Source: Aedes albopictus
Taxonomy: Eukaryota > Arthropoda > Insecta > Diptera > Culicidae
DNA length: 64,000 bases
Direction: 5' to 3'
NCBI RefSeq assembly: GCF_035046485.1
Contig: NC_085137.1
Span: 128,833,703 to 128,897,702, forward strand
Shown here one piece after another: positions 42,831 through 53,298 of this stretch. The first letter of the stretch is position 1, and each line of letters begins with the position of its first letter. Made by a program: the position numbers and the translations under genes. The notes below the pieces were generated by a model that searched no databases, was not told the origin of the DNA, and saw nothing but the letters and a program-made list of their open reading frames with translations.

Positions 42831-44165
42831 CAGATTTTAAACCGATAATTGTATCCGAACCCTGTAGAACACAAAGAAATTAGTACCAATTTTGATATAA
42901 CGCCCTCATCTTTTAGTAAAACTGATCATCTATGAGCCCTGATTGGTACACGCCATCCAGTGTCCCCAAGGCCTTCCTATTGCACCGTTCCCGGTCGCCT
43001 TGCCTCGAACAACAGTTGTCATCGATGGCTATGCAACAACAAATGAAACGAAATTAATGCTAATGTGTGTCATTCAATTCCTAGAATGGAACACAATTAC
43101 ACACGCCATTAACTCTATCAATATATTGGCAAATTATGTTCTGCTTCTCTCCATCCATGTCATTCCATTCCGATTCCATTCATTCACTCGCCTATTCGTC
43201 CATTCCGTTTTGTTCGCGCCGTAACGTTTTCCCATCATGGTTCCACCAGGGGCACTCTCAATTCCCCGATTGCCGTCGACAATTTAACAAAAATTATAAC
43301 AATCGTCACTCCTGTCTACATCTGTCAATAACGGGAAGTGCGGGTGTTTTTGTGTATTCGAGTTTCGTGCTCAGCCACCGCCGTTGCCGCAGCGCAGCGC
43401 CCCGAACTCAAACTATCAATCATCGTGGTGCAATCCGGGACGGCGCAACGGTGGAGGTCGTTCCATTTTATAACATTTACAAATCGGCGGTACCAAACGT
43501 CGAGAGTTCCAATCGACCACTTCCAAACAAATAGCCATCCATGGATGAAGGGAAAATCGTTTTACCCAGAGCTTGAGAGACTCAGTACTGCACACCAAAT
43601 TAAATTAAACCCCCGTAGCAAAAATCAATCAATTCGATTACGGAAACAACACGCTCGATGCGGAGTTGCCCTCGCATCCTCGCGGACCCTCAACCCCATT
43701 CGCCCACCACCGCCCCCCTATCAGAGATCAGTATGTATTTAAATTTAAATTCGCGACGGCGGCGGTGGGTTGGAAAAACTCGCACCTCTTTTCTGCACAT
43801 AGCACATTTTCGCATTCTTCTGACACCAACCGAACGCGAACGCCAAACACCGAACACCGAATCAACCGAATCGACTCAATGGGGTGTGAAGTTCTTGCTG
43901 AACAAACGTGGCGGCGTTTGTTCGATGTGCCCAGATAGTTTTCACCCCCGAAAAAGGTATTTATCGCGGGTAGGTAGTAAGGAAAACGGCGACGGCGGGG
44001 CTCTATAATTGCATTAGGAGTGAAAATTTAAAAAATCAAGTTGAATATGCGCGCAACCTACCCTTGAATGAATAACAATTGATCTGGTCGGTCGTAGTCA
44101 GTTGGGTTTGATCAACAGCGTGCTACAGTTCGGGTAATTGCGCGAATGTGGCACAGTGGTCCAAC
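42831..44165. other. Unique-looking stretch without a recognised gene
   Basis: Mixed-composition DNA with TCATTC/CCATTC-rich stretches (43140-43210) and proline/serine-rich short ORFs (43136-43534, 43338-43742, 43658-44008) in overlapping frames with no known domain. Confidence 0.35.
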
Positions 44166-44261
44166 ATGGAGTTGGATGAGGTCGAAAAGCGCGTGCAGCT
44201 CTACAGAAAGATAGAACAGTTCGACGAGAATGTGATTGCTGAGATGCAGAAAAGCACGTAA
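44166..44261 (+). other. 31-codon ORF with protein-like composition
   Basis: Reads MELDEVEKRVQLYRKIEQFD then ENVIAEMQKST and a stop. The charged, helix-like composition stands out from the surrounding sequence and could be an exon or a gene scrap. No family recognised, and no splice signals were established. Confidence 0.25.
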
Positions 44262-44549
44262 AGGAACGACATGCGGAAGTTTTAAGCAAATGTCAATAGT
44301 GCACGGCACCAGTCTAACCAATGCCCATGTTTTTGCAATAATCAGGAAGAACTTTAGTTGTTGACGGTCAAGCAGTGGAACCGCCAACACTGGATAATAC
44401 TGAATAGAGATGGCTCCACAGAAGCAAAAACATAATAAAGTTGCTCTCACTCAGATCAAACTTCTTAATCATGAAAGCGAGCAGCTTTATTATTCAATTC
44501 AACGATAGTACATTTCGCTCATAGCACCAAATGATACAATATGCCCTTA

Positions 44550-44615
44550 ACATGTATTTGGTGGGTAAATTAGCGATACATATATTTTTTAATACTTCTT
44601 CCATATACACCGTGT
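44550..44615. mobile_element. Decayed end of the CACGGTGTG long-TIR family
   Basis: TATTTGGTGGGTAAATTAGC, GATAC and ATACACCGTG follow the right terminal repeat of the element at 25811-28551 (GTTTGGTGGGTATTTTAGCG ... ACACACCGTG). Only one end is present here. Confidence 0.6.
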
Positions 44616-44974
44616 ACACCTAAACTGATAGCCCCAGCACGGTGGGGATGAGCATTTTTAACAGTGAGGCATTGCAAGTATTTCCTTTACGTGTTAAAAC
44701 TTAAACACATGTATGCGGTTTGTTGAGTATAACTTTATTTACAAGCATCTGATCGCTTTGTGGTCGTCGACAAAGTTTTTCAGAACATCCTACGCTATTA
44801 TTTCACATCATCGGTTAAAAAGTTTCAGACAAACTTTTTCAACTTATGATAAAAATGCAAAAAAGTATGTTTTCCCATACGAAGTTCCATACAAATTTCA
44901 ATTGCAATACGCAAAGTGTAGACGCAACCGATCGTGCTTAAATTTTGTGCTGATACTCAGGACTCGAAATGAAA

Positions 44975-46600
44975 TAAAAAAAACCCTAATTAATCCACCT
45001 AGCGGTGAGGCCGCCTTTCTCGTGCCTTCGTAAACACATTTCAACAAAACTCAAGTGACATGTTGATGAATATCGCACTTTCATACGTTAAACAAAAATC
45101 CATTACATGGCACCAGAAATCATATCGTTTATGTGGCTTTGATGTTTGAGCCTCAAAAAAGCCGCTATCTTGAACTTTGAGCCGCAATTTTAGATTTAAG
45201 TCCGCCATCTTGAATATTCTGGTCTCTACTTTTGGACTCCACACTTCTTCCCCATACCAGGTATACCCATATTGCATGGTTTTAGAGCCTAGAACTCCAT
45301 TGAACAGCCACCATCTGATCACCATTTTTTGTAGTCCACAATTCGTCCCTATATCAAATAAGTCCATATGACACGGATTTAGAGCTTAAAACGCCATTAA
45401 CCAGCCACCATCTTGAATTTGGAGCCGTCATCTTGGTGTTTGGGCCTCCATTTTGCATAGTGCGGTCGCCATTTTTGACTCCAGACATCATCCCTATATC
45501 AAATATACCCATATTACATGCAGTTAGGGTCTAAAACTGCTTTAAACAGCCACCGTCTTGAATTTGGAGCCGCCATTTTGGATTTTAGATCGCCCTCTTG
45601 GAAATTGTGTTCGCCATTTTTGGACTCCAGATATCTTCCTTATACCAAATATACCCATTTTTTATAGTTTTAGGGCCTTAAACTCCATTAAACAGCTTCC
45701 ATCATGATTTGAAGGCGCCATTTTGAAGTTTAGACTGCTATCTTAGATATTCAGGTTGCCATTTTTGGACTCCGGACACCTTCCCTAAACAAATTATAAC
45801 CATATTGCATGATTTTAGAGTCAAAAACTCCACTTTACAACCACCATCTTGAATTTGGATCCGCCATCTTGGATATTCAGGTCACCATTTTTGGACTCCA
45901 AACATCTTGCCCATACAAAATATACTCTTATTGCATGGTTTTAGAGCCAAAAACTCCAGTAAACAACCGCCATTTTGAATTTGGAGCCGCCATCTTGAAT
46001 TTTAGAACGTCATATTGAATGTTCAGGTCGCCATTTTTGGACACCGGACATCTACCCATACAAAAGATACCCTTATTGCATGGTTAAGGGCCTTAAACTC
46101 CGTTATACAGCTGCCATATTGAATTTGGAGCCGCCATCTTGAATTTTAGACCACCATCTTGGATACTCAGATCGCCATTTATGGTCTCCATACATCTTCC
46201 CCATACAAAATATACCCATGTTACATGGTTTTAGTGCCTAAAACTCCATTGAACAGCCGCCATCTTGAATTGGAGGCACCATCTTGGATTTTAGACCGCC
46301 ATCTTGGATATTATGGTCGCCATTATTGGATTCTAAACATCTTCCCCATACAAAATATACCCAATTTGCATGGTTTAGGGCTTAAAACTCCATTATACAG
46401 CCGCCATCTTGAATTTGGAGCCGCCATTTTGGATTTAAGACCGCCATCTTGAATTTTGGACCGACATCGTAGAAATTCCGGTCTCCTGTGTTAATATCCT
46501 TACAAAATTTTTCAACCATGCTGAAGGTTACAAAAATCGCCACAGTTTGATGTGTCGCATGGTGGGGCTTGGTCGGGGACTTGGTTCAGTTTTATATCTG
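44975..46600 (+). mobile_element. Composite two-satellite element, copy 2 (3'-truncated)
   Basis: Head CCTAATTAATCCACCTAGCGG, leader with CCAGAAATCATATCGTTTAT and TGATGTTTGAGCCTCAAA, then the CCGCCATCTTG family, then the first ~100 bases of the GC-rich family (CATGCTGAAGGTTACAAAAA, CAGTTTGATGTGTCGCATGG). Ends near 46600 in unrelated AT-rich DNA. The head region reads GGTGAGGCCGCCTTTCTCGTGCC, slightly longer than in copy 1. Confidence 0.7.
45150..46490 (+). repeat. CCGCCATCTTG tandem family (copy 2)
   Basis: About eight larger units, each with one or more GCCGCCATCTTGAATTT subunits plus TCGCCATTTTTGGACTCC, CATCTTCCCCATAC and GCATGGTTTTAGAGCC. It is longer than the 0.7-kb array of copy 1, showing expansion or contraction by unit. 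Confidence 0.85.
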
Positions 46601-47070
46601 CTCTTCAATAATTTTATATACGCATATAAAATGTTCTACAAAGTTATAGTAAAACCTATTTGGAGCAAATTTACCGAAAAAACCATACTTACATTTCTTA
46701 TGGTTCCTAAGTTATGATTTTTTTAAAGAATTATATTAAGGTGATCCCTGAAATTCAGTTTTCTTACAATAACTTTTAATTCGCCCGACGCATATTTTTT
46801 TTTCCAAATAGCTTATGTTCTTTCTCTCATAGTTGAAAATATATTTTCTTATTTCTTAGCAAATTTACTTTTTTTAAGGAGCAAATTGAGTTCCAATCTC
46901 TTGGTTGTATTGAAAAGGTCGTATCCTGTTCTATGTATGGTAGAAAAAAACTGAGGATTCTTTTTTTGTTTGAAGCTTTTCATCGAATTTGGAAAATACG
47001 ACTTTGTTTCATGGAAAAGCAGTTGCAACTCTAAAAAACGATGAGATACAAACTTGACGTCTTTAACAAA
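46600..47070. other. AT-rich stretch without a recognised gene
   Basis: No motif recognised; minus ORF 46849-47100 has no known domain. Confidence 0.4.
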
Positions 47071-47784
47071 TCTACTTCCAAGAAGAAGCTTCCTCAACAC
47101 CCAAGGAGAAGCTTTTCAACCTCCCATGGAGAAGAATTCCAAGAAGCAGCATTTCAAGCTTCAAAGCAAAAGCTTTTCAACCTTCTAAATAGAAGCTTTC
47201 CAAACTTCCATGGAAATGCTTTCCAAACTGCAGAGAGAAGATTTCCAAATTTCCAAGGAGAAGTTTTCTTAGCTTCCAAGATGAAGCTTTCTCTGATTCC
47301 AAGGAGAAGCATGCCAAGCTTCTATTTAAGGAGAAGCTTCCTAAGCTTCCAAGAAGAAACATTTCAAGCTTCCAAGGAAAAGCTTTCCAAACTTCCAAGG
47401 AGAAGCTTTCCGAGCCTCCGAAGAGAAGCTTCCCAAGGAGAATCTTTCCAAGATTCCAGGAAGAAGCTTTCTAAACATCCAAAGAGAAGCTTTTCAACCT
47501 CACAAGGAAAATCTTTCCAAGGAGCAGCATTTCAAACTTCCAAGAAGTTTGTGTGCTTTCCAGACTTCCAAGGAGAAGCTTTCCGAGCCTCCAAAGAGAA
47601 GCTTCCCAAGGTGAATCTTTCCAAGCTTCCAAGGAGAAGCTTTCTAAACATCCAAGCAGAAGCTTTCCAAACTTCCATGGAGATGCTTTCCAAACTTCAG
47701 AGAGAAGATTTCCAAGTTTCCAAGGAGAAGTTTTCTTAGCTTCCAAGGTGAAGCTTACTAAGATTCCAAGGAGAAGCATTCCAA

Positions 47785-48559
47785 CCCGAGCAAAGACGAA
47801 TAACAAAATGATAACAAATTCTGTTACCTGGTTATCATTCGTTTGATAATTGAGTTTGTTATCATTTAGGTTGAATTAAGAGCCAACATAACAAAAATGA
47901 TAGCTCAAATTTACTCTACGAACACCAAAATGATAAAAAGTTAAGTTATCATTGAGATCAAGATGATAACTAATTGTGTTATACAATATTTTATTCAAAA
48001 TTACATTTAGTTATCAACATGAAAAAATACAGCTGATTGATAACAGATTTTGTTATCATTTAGTTATCATTCTGAGCTATTTTATCGACGAAAATAGTAA
48101 AAATCTACTTTACCGACATGGTTAGCAGTTGAAAAAAGTTTCTTATAACTATAACCCATGCTTTCAACTATTTCTCCCAGTGGGTCTCGAGTGATTATCG
48201 GTCGCAGTCGATAGCCCCTATACCAACGGGACTCAGTAAGAGGGAGAGTGGTTGAAGGCTACGCTTTCGTACTGCAGTCGCATTGAAGATGGAAAGCGGA
48301 ATCTATTTTTAGATTCGAGGTCTGCCAGACCCTCAGTTCTGGGAAAGCTTTGAAATGTGCGTTTGAAACTGATAACATATTTTGTTGTTATTTAGTATTT
48401 TTATTTTATCGTGATAGACCAAAATTATTGATAACTAAATTTGTTATCATCTGATTGTCATCATTTGGAAAAGATGATAACAAAAACAACAAGATGATAA
48501 TACCGATAGCATAGTTTATTATCAAAGTGATATCATTTAGTTATCCGTCTTTGCTCGGG
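47785..48559. mobile_element. MITE with CCCGAGCAAAGACG ends and GATAAC-rich interior
   Basis: Ends CCCGAGCAAAGACGAATAAC and TTATCCGTCTTTGCTCGGG are inverted copies. Near both ends ATGATAACAAA/TTTGTTATCAT words recur more than a dozen times, while the core (48180-48340) is unrelated. It is 775 bp long, with no transposase. The insertion splits the 23-bp array; a target duplication is not clear. A fragment of the family is at 30400-30651. Confidence 0.85.
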
Positions 48560-49403
48560 AAGCTTCTATTTAAGGAGAAGCTTCCTAAGCTTCCAAGAAG
48601 AAATATTTTAAGCTTCCAAGGAGAAGCTTTCCGATCCTCCAAAGAGAAGCTTACCTAGGAGAATCTTTCCAAGCTTCCAAGAAGAAGCATCCCTAACATC
48701 CAAGGAGAAGCTTTTCAACCTCCCAAGGAAAATCTTTCCAAGGAGCAGCATTTCAAACTTCCAAGCAAAAGCTTTTCAACCTTCTAAAGAGAAGCTTTCC
48801 AAACTTCCATGGAGATGCTTTTAAAACTTCAGAGAGAAGATTTCCAAGCTTCCAAGGAGAAGTTTTCTTAGCTTAAAAGATGAAGCTTTCTAAGATTCCA
48901 AGCAGAAGCATTTCAAGCATCCAGAGAAGCTTTTCAAATTTCGATGAAAAAACTTTTCAAGCTTCCAGGAGGCTTCTCCTCCTAAGACTCTAAGAAGAAG
49001 CATTCCAAGCTTCCAAGAAGTAGCTTTCTAAGCTTCCAAGGAGAAATATTTCAAGTTTCCAAGGAGAAGCTTTCCAAACTTCCAAGGAGCTTTCCAAGCC
49101 TCCAAGGAGAAGTTTTCCAAGCATCCATGGAGAATTGCAAGGAACAGCATTTCAAACTTCCAAGCAAAAGCTTTCTAAGCATCCAAAGAGATGCTTTCCA
49201 AACTTCCGGAAGAAGATTTCCAAGTTTCCAAGAAGAAATTTCCAAGGGTCAGCATTTCAAGCTTCCAAGCGAAAGCTTTTCCACCTTCCAAGGAGAAGCT
49301 TTCCAAACTTCCATGGAGATGCTTTTCAAACTTCAGGGACAAGATTTTCAAGCTTCTAAAGAGAAGTTTTCCTAGCATCCAAGATGAAGCTTTCTAAGAT
49401 TAA

Positions 49404-49636
49404 AGGGCTATTCCCATTACACCGGGCCGGGACCGTGCCGGGCCCGGCCGTGCCCCGGTCATCGGTTTCTTACATGCGATTACTATGGCGTGTTTCACAT
49501 CACACCGTGCCGGGGCTCGGTCAGGCCCCGGCCGGGCTAATGAGAAGCACGCCATAGATATCGTTAGAAAGAAATCGATGACCGGGGCACGGCCGGGGCC
49601 CGGCACGGTCCCGGCCCGGTAAAGTGAGAAGACCGC
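49404..49636. mobile_element. GC-rich MITE flanked by TTAA
   Basis: TTAA lies at 49400-49403 and 49637-49640. The arms of about 70 bp (CCGGGCCGGGACCGTGCCGG and, on the right, CCGGCACGGTCCCGGCCCGG) are inverted, and inner words GCGTGTTTC/GAAGCACGC also pair. It is strikingly GC-rich within AT-rich surroundings. TTAA would suit a piggyBac-type donor, but the outermost bases are not typical and a TAA-type duplication cannot be excluded. Confidence 0.75.
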
Positions 49637-50010
49637 TTAAAAGGAGAAACATTTCAAACATGCAAGGAGAAGTTTTCCAAACTTCGAAGAAGAAACTTTC
49701 CAAGCTTCCAGGAGAAGCATTCTAAGATTTCAAGAAGAAGCATTCCAAGCTTCCAAGGAGAAGCTTTCTAAGCCTCCATGGAGAAGCTTTTCAAGCTTCC
49801 AAGCAAAACCTCTTCAACCTTCCAAAGAGAAGCACTCTAAGCATCCAAGGAGCAGCTTTCTATGCTTCCAAGCAAAAGCTTTTCATCCTTTCAAGGGGAA
49901 TCTATTCAAGCTTCCAGGGGTAGCTTCCAAGCTTCCAGAAGAAGCTCTCCAAGCTTTCTGAAGAAGCTCGCTTCAAGTTACCAGGAGACCCAAGCAACAC
50001 ACACGTCATG

Positions 50011-50078
50011 TACTGCTGCCCTATACATAATTGTCCCATCTCAAAGAACATGGGACAATTATGCGCAGAACGGCAGTA
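50011..50078. repeat. Hairpin (TTGTCCCAT/ATGGGACAA)
   Basis: Arms 50011-50039 and 50050-50078 pair at about 24 of 29 positions (core CATAATTGTCCCAT with ATGGGACAATTATG). It directly precedes the outer repeat of the next foldback. Confidence 0.8.
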
Positions 50079-50402
50079 TAAGAGTTACGACAGTGCAGGT
50101 TTTGGTTGTAGAAGTAATTATATTACAATGCTAGTACACTGAAGTTTTTTACGCAGTTTTTTTTTACGCGGTACCGCGTAAAAAAACCGCGTTATTTCAA
50201 AACCCGTCGTAAAAAAAACCGTGTTTTTTCAAAAACACGCGCATAATAGTCAGGATTACATCTAACGTGACTTGATTTTTGAAATAACGCGGTTTTTTTA
50301 CGACGGTTTTTGAAATAACGCGGTTTTTTTACGCGGTACCATTACCGTCGTAAAAAAACTTCAGTGTATTAACTTCTGTACAACCTGCCGTAACTCTTAC
50401 AG
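50079..50402. mobile_element. Outer foldback split by a MITE
   Basis: AGAGTTACGACAGTGCAGG and GTTGTAGAAGTAAT at 50080-50120 are inverted relative to TTAACTTCTGTACAACCTGC and CGTAACTCTTA at 50369-50401. A TA-duplicating MITE occupies the middle (50137-50366), so the outer foldback is older. Confidence 0.65.
50137..50366. mobile_element. TA-duplicating MITE (CACTGAAGTTTTTTTACG ends)
   Basis: Starts CACTGAAGTTTTTTACG and ends CGTAAAAAAACTTCAGTG, with TA on each side (50135-50136 and 50367-50368). Inside, ACGCGGTACC, AACGCGGTTTTTTTACG and complements form further nested palindromes, so most of the 230 bp can fold. A Tc1/mariner-type donor is likely. Confidence 0.85.
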
Positions 50403-51338
50403 AATTGAAATTGAATGAAAGATGACGAAGATATCAAAACGTTACTTTTTCATGTTGTACTAATTTCGGTACAAAGTAGGTGAAAGCTGACAGGAATAAG
50501 GTTATGTTACAGCTCTTATCTTAACATTTAGTCAACCCAACTTCCAGCAACACTGCCGTAGGTTCAAATTTATCTTTTGGAAATACTGCAACTTTAGGTT
50601 AACTTGGTAGATTTTTTTTTTAATTTCACCTAAATCATGTTCAAAGTACCTTTGACTTATTATCTTTCGAATGAAACCTAGGGCTTCAAAATTGATAGAG
50701 ATATCCACCAAAAAAAAATATAAACTTTTGATCGGGATTGTATCTAAAACAAATAGTTTAGGCACAAACATTTTGTTTTCTTAAATGCCGCTCTGGACCT
50801 ATTGTGCGTTGTTTGCAAAAAAAAAATGAAAATAAAATTCGCAGATTTTTCAAATTTTTGGAAATAATTTCAGGTACCATATAAGTTTGAGATATTATCT
50901 AAAATTTCTTCCATTAATGTATTTTCAACAAGAATTTCTGCGTTTCATCTGCAACCCTTGCAAGAAGTTCTACAGCAAATTATTCAGAAATACTTTATGG
51001 ACAAACGTCTTGAAATCCCGCTTCAACAGTGCATCAGAACTTCAGACGCACAAATCTCAAGAAGCGAGCTTCAAACAACAGTGCATTTCATTATTCTGTT
51101 CTTGCTCACTTGTAATAAGCTTAAAATAAGAAGATCAGGTGCGCTGGTTTTGTTGATTAAGAGATTTGTGCCCTCGAAATCGTGAGTAGGTCCCAAAGTC
51201 GGCCATTGTGGCGGCCATTTTGGAACTCTAACAAGTCTGTCCTTGAAGATTTTATTCCATTTTTCAAAAATTATTCGCGAAGAAAAAGTTGACTATCACA
51301 TTTCCCAAATGCTATTTAAACGTTCAGTGATTGTTAAG
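50403..51338. other. Stretch without a recognised gene
   Basis: AT-rich DNA with no recognised motif apart from one short GGCGGCCATTTTGGAAC block at 51212-51228 resembling the CCGCCATCTTG family. Confidence 0.4.
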
Positions 51339-51349
51339 ATATATTTCCT

Positions 51350-51631
51350 CTCTCTCTCTCTTCTTGGCGTAACGTCCTCATTGGGACAAAGCCTGCTTCT
51401 CAGCTTAGTTTTCTATGAGCACTTCCACAGTTATTAACTGAGAGCTTCCTCTGCCAATGATAATTTTGCATGTGTATATCGTGTGGCAGGCACGAAGATA
51501 CTCTATGCCCAAGGAAGTCAAGGAAATTTCCTTTACGAAAAGATCCTGGACCGACCGGGAATCGAACCCGTCACCCTCAGCATGGTCATGCTGAATACCC
51601 GTGCGTTTACCTCCTCGGCTATATGGGCCCT
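51350..51631 (-). mobile_element. tRNA-derived SINE, Feilai-like, intact copy
   Basis: Perfect 11-bp duplication ATATATTTCCT at 51339-51349 and 51632-51642. The minus strand reads GGGCCCATATAGCCGAGG (box A region), box B GGTTCGATTCCCGGTC, and the body to CGCCAAGAAGAGAGAG. It is nearly identical to 8114-8391, so both are young relative to the copies at 12176 and 28555. Confidence 0.9.
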
Positions 51632-51642
51632 ATATATTTCCT

Positions 51643-52755
51643 GTGCTCTACTAGAATTATTTCGAAAAGTATCATGAGAATTTTTTTTTGCTAACATTCC
51701 GAACTTCAGAACTTTCCTTTTAGAGGAAAAAAGAATTTCGGCCAGAAGTTTTGATTAAAATTTAACCTGCAATTTTTTCAGTTATTACGTAATACGTTCC
51801 GCTGGAATTTAATCGAAGATTCCTCCTGAAATTCTGCTTGAAAATCTCCCACACTTTATGTTGATGCTCCTCTCCGCTGTAGCAGAAAACTGTTACAAAT
51901 GGGCAACAGTAAAAGGCTGTAACTACTACTGGAAACATCACCTTTTAAAGCTGTAGATCAGGCTGTCCAAAATTTGTACTTGAAAGATTTTTGTAGATCA
52001 TTTTGATTTTCTTAAAAAAAATATTAAAAGGATTCTTAAGGGAAATTTTTAAAAACTACCATTTTTCATAAAAAAATCCTTTAAAAAAATTTCGTTATGA
52101 GTTTTGTTACAATTTTTGAATTTTTGTTTTATTATTTTTTTATAGATTGTTGGAAGCTTTTCAAGAGTATTTTTAAGATGACCAGCTATTTCAAGCTATG
52201 TATGCTATCCAAAATTCTTAAGCTCCGAATCATTGCAGCGATATAGTTTTCAATTGAATAACATTTCGGCAAATATTTTCTTCAGACACCTCTTTGGAAG
52301 TGCTTTGAAACAAAATTCAGAAATTTCACCAGAATTGTTTTCGAATTCTACTAAAATGAATTATGGAAGGAATTTTGCCAAAGCATTCTATCGACAAATG
52401 TCTAATCATGTCTCGAGAGAAGTCACCCCGTTGAGTAATACATAAACTGTTATTATTAATTAATAATATAATTAATGAAAATTTACTTAAGAAATGTAAT
52501 TTCTCAATGCATTTATCGGTTTATATATATCAGCAGAAATTCTTTGATTTTCTTAAAACATTCAAAAAATAATGTTGTGTTGGCTTTGAAAATGTTCATA
52601 TCACTTCTTCAAATATTTACGCTTCAAGCTTTGTCTAGCTTAAACCTTTGAGGGGCTATACTGAAAACTGAATACTGTAAGACTGAAATTTTTGCTGAAG
52701 GTCGGGAGAAACCTTTCTGGCGAAAAATTTAAGAATAATTATAAAATCTCTGAAG
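51643..52755. other. AT-rich stretch without a recognised gene
   Basis: No repeat or coding feature identified. ORF 52233-52445 has no known domain. Confidence 0.4.
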
Positions 52756-52982
52756 TTTTTTTTTTCTTTTTTTTTTTTTTAAAGACACGGACACGTTAAA
52801 TACTTCCAGTGAGCTATTTGCTCTTTGAAGGAAGCACGACACTAGACAACGGACTAGCATGGAACGCCCAGTGGCACAGCCGAAAACTTTTCCTGACATC
52901 TGCGGCGGGAATCGAACCCGCGCTCCTTAGCACGATGCGACTAAAGGCTTGGTGACCTTAGCCGCACGACCACGAAGCCACA
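52756..52982 (-). mobile_element. tRNA-derived SINE, family D
   Basis: Minus strand: GTGGCTTCGTGGTCGTGCGG, box A-like TGGTCGTGCGGCTAAGG, box B GGTTCGATTCCCGCC, then a body ending in TTTAACGTGTCCGTGTCTTT followed by an A-rich tail (the T run at 52756-52780 on the plus strand). The head resembles a serine- or leucine-type tRNA. No clean target duplication was found. Confidence 0.8.
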
Positions 52983-53298
52983 TACATTTTACAATTAACA
53001 AATTTTCGGAAACATAAATGGTCAAAAACATTCGCTTTTCAGAATTATTTTAACTTTAAAATTTTGATTATTTTTTTCTAAAAATATCAGTTTTTGGATA
53101 ACTTTTTAATTATTAGAAATTCAAACATTCAAGTTATTTCTTAGCTGCAGTTACAATCTGTGCTCTAGAAGCCAAGATATAGCCCTCCAGAACTGATCAT
53201 TTTATTTTCTTATGTATTCTTGCCTTTAATGAAGTATTTGTTGTTGTGTGCTCAGCGCGCATCCTAAGCAATGTTATCCTTCTGACTTCACGGCATTT

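Larger units (their letters stand above)
47071..49960. repeat. AAGCTTTCCAA 23-bp tandem array (interrupted)
   Basis: Units of about 23 bases, AAGCTTTCCAAACTTCCAAGGAG, occupy 47071-47784, 48560-49403 and 49637-49960. Because 23 is not a multiple of three, one ORF reads the unit in all three frames in turn (47041-47739: RSFPNFHG / AFQTSK / KLSKLPRR), and no frame of the unit holds a stop. The long ORFs on both strands are therefore an arithmetic effect, not genes. Two MITEs interrupt the array. Confidence 0.9.

Noticed and set aside
47041..47739. 232-codon ORF in the AAGCTTTCC array
   Set aside because: The 23-bp unit has no stop in any frame, so the ORF cycles through three frames of the same repeat; it is not a protein family.
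52233..52445. Possible small protein gene
   Set aside because: AT-rich DNA, no motif, no splice or start context.
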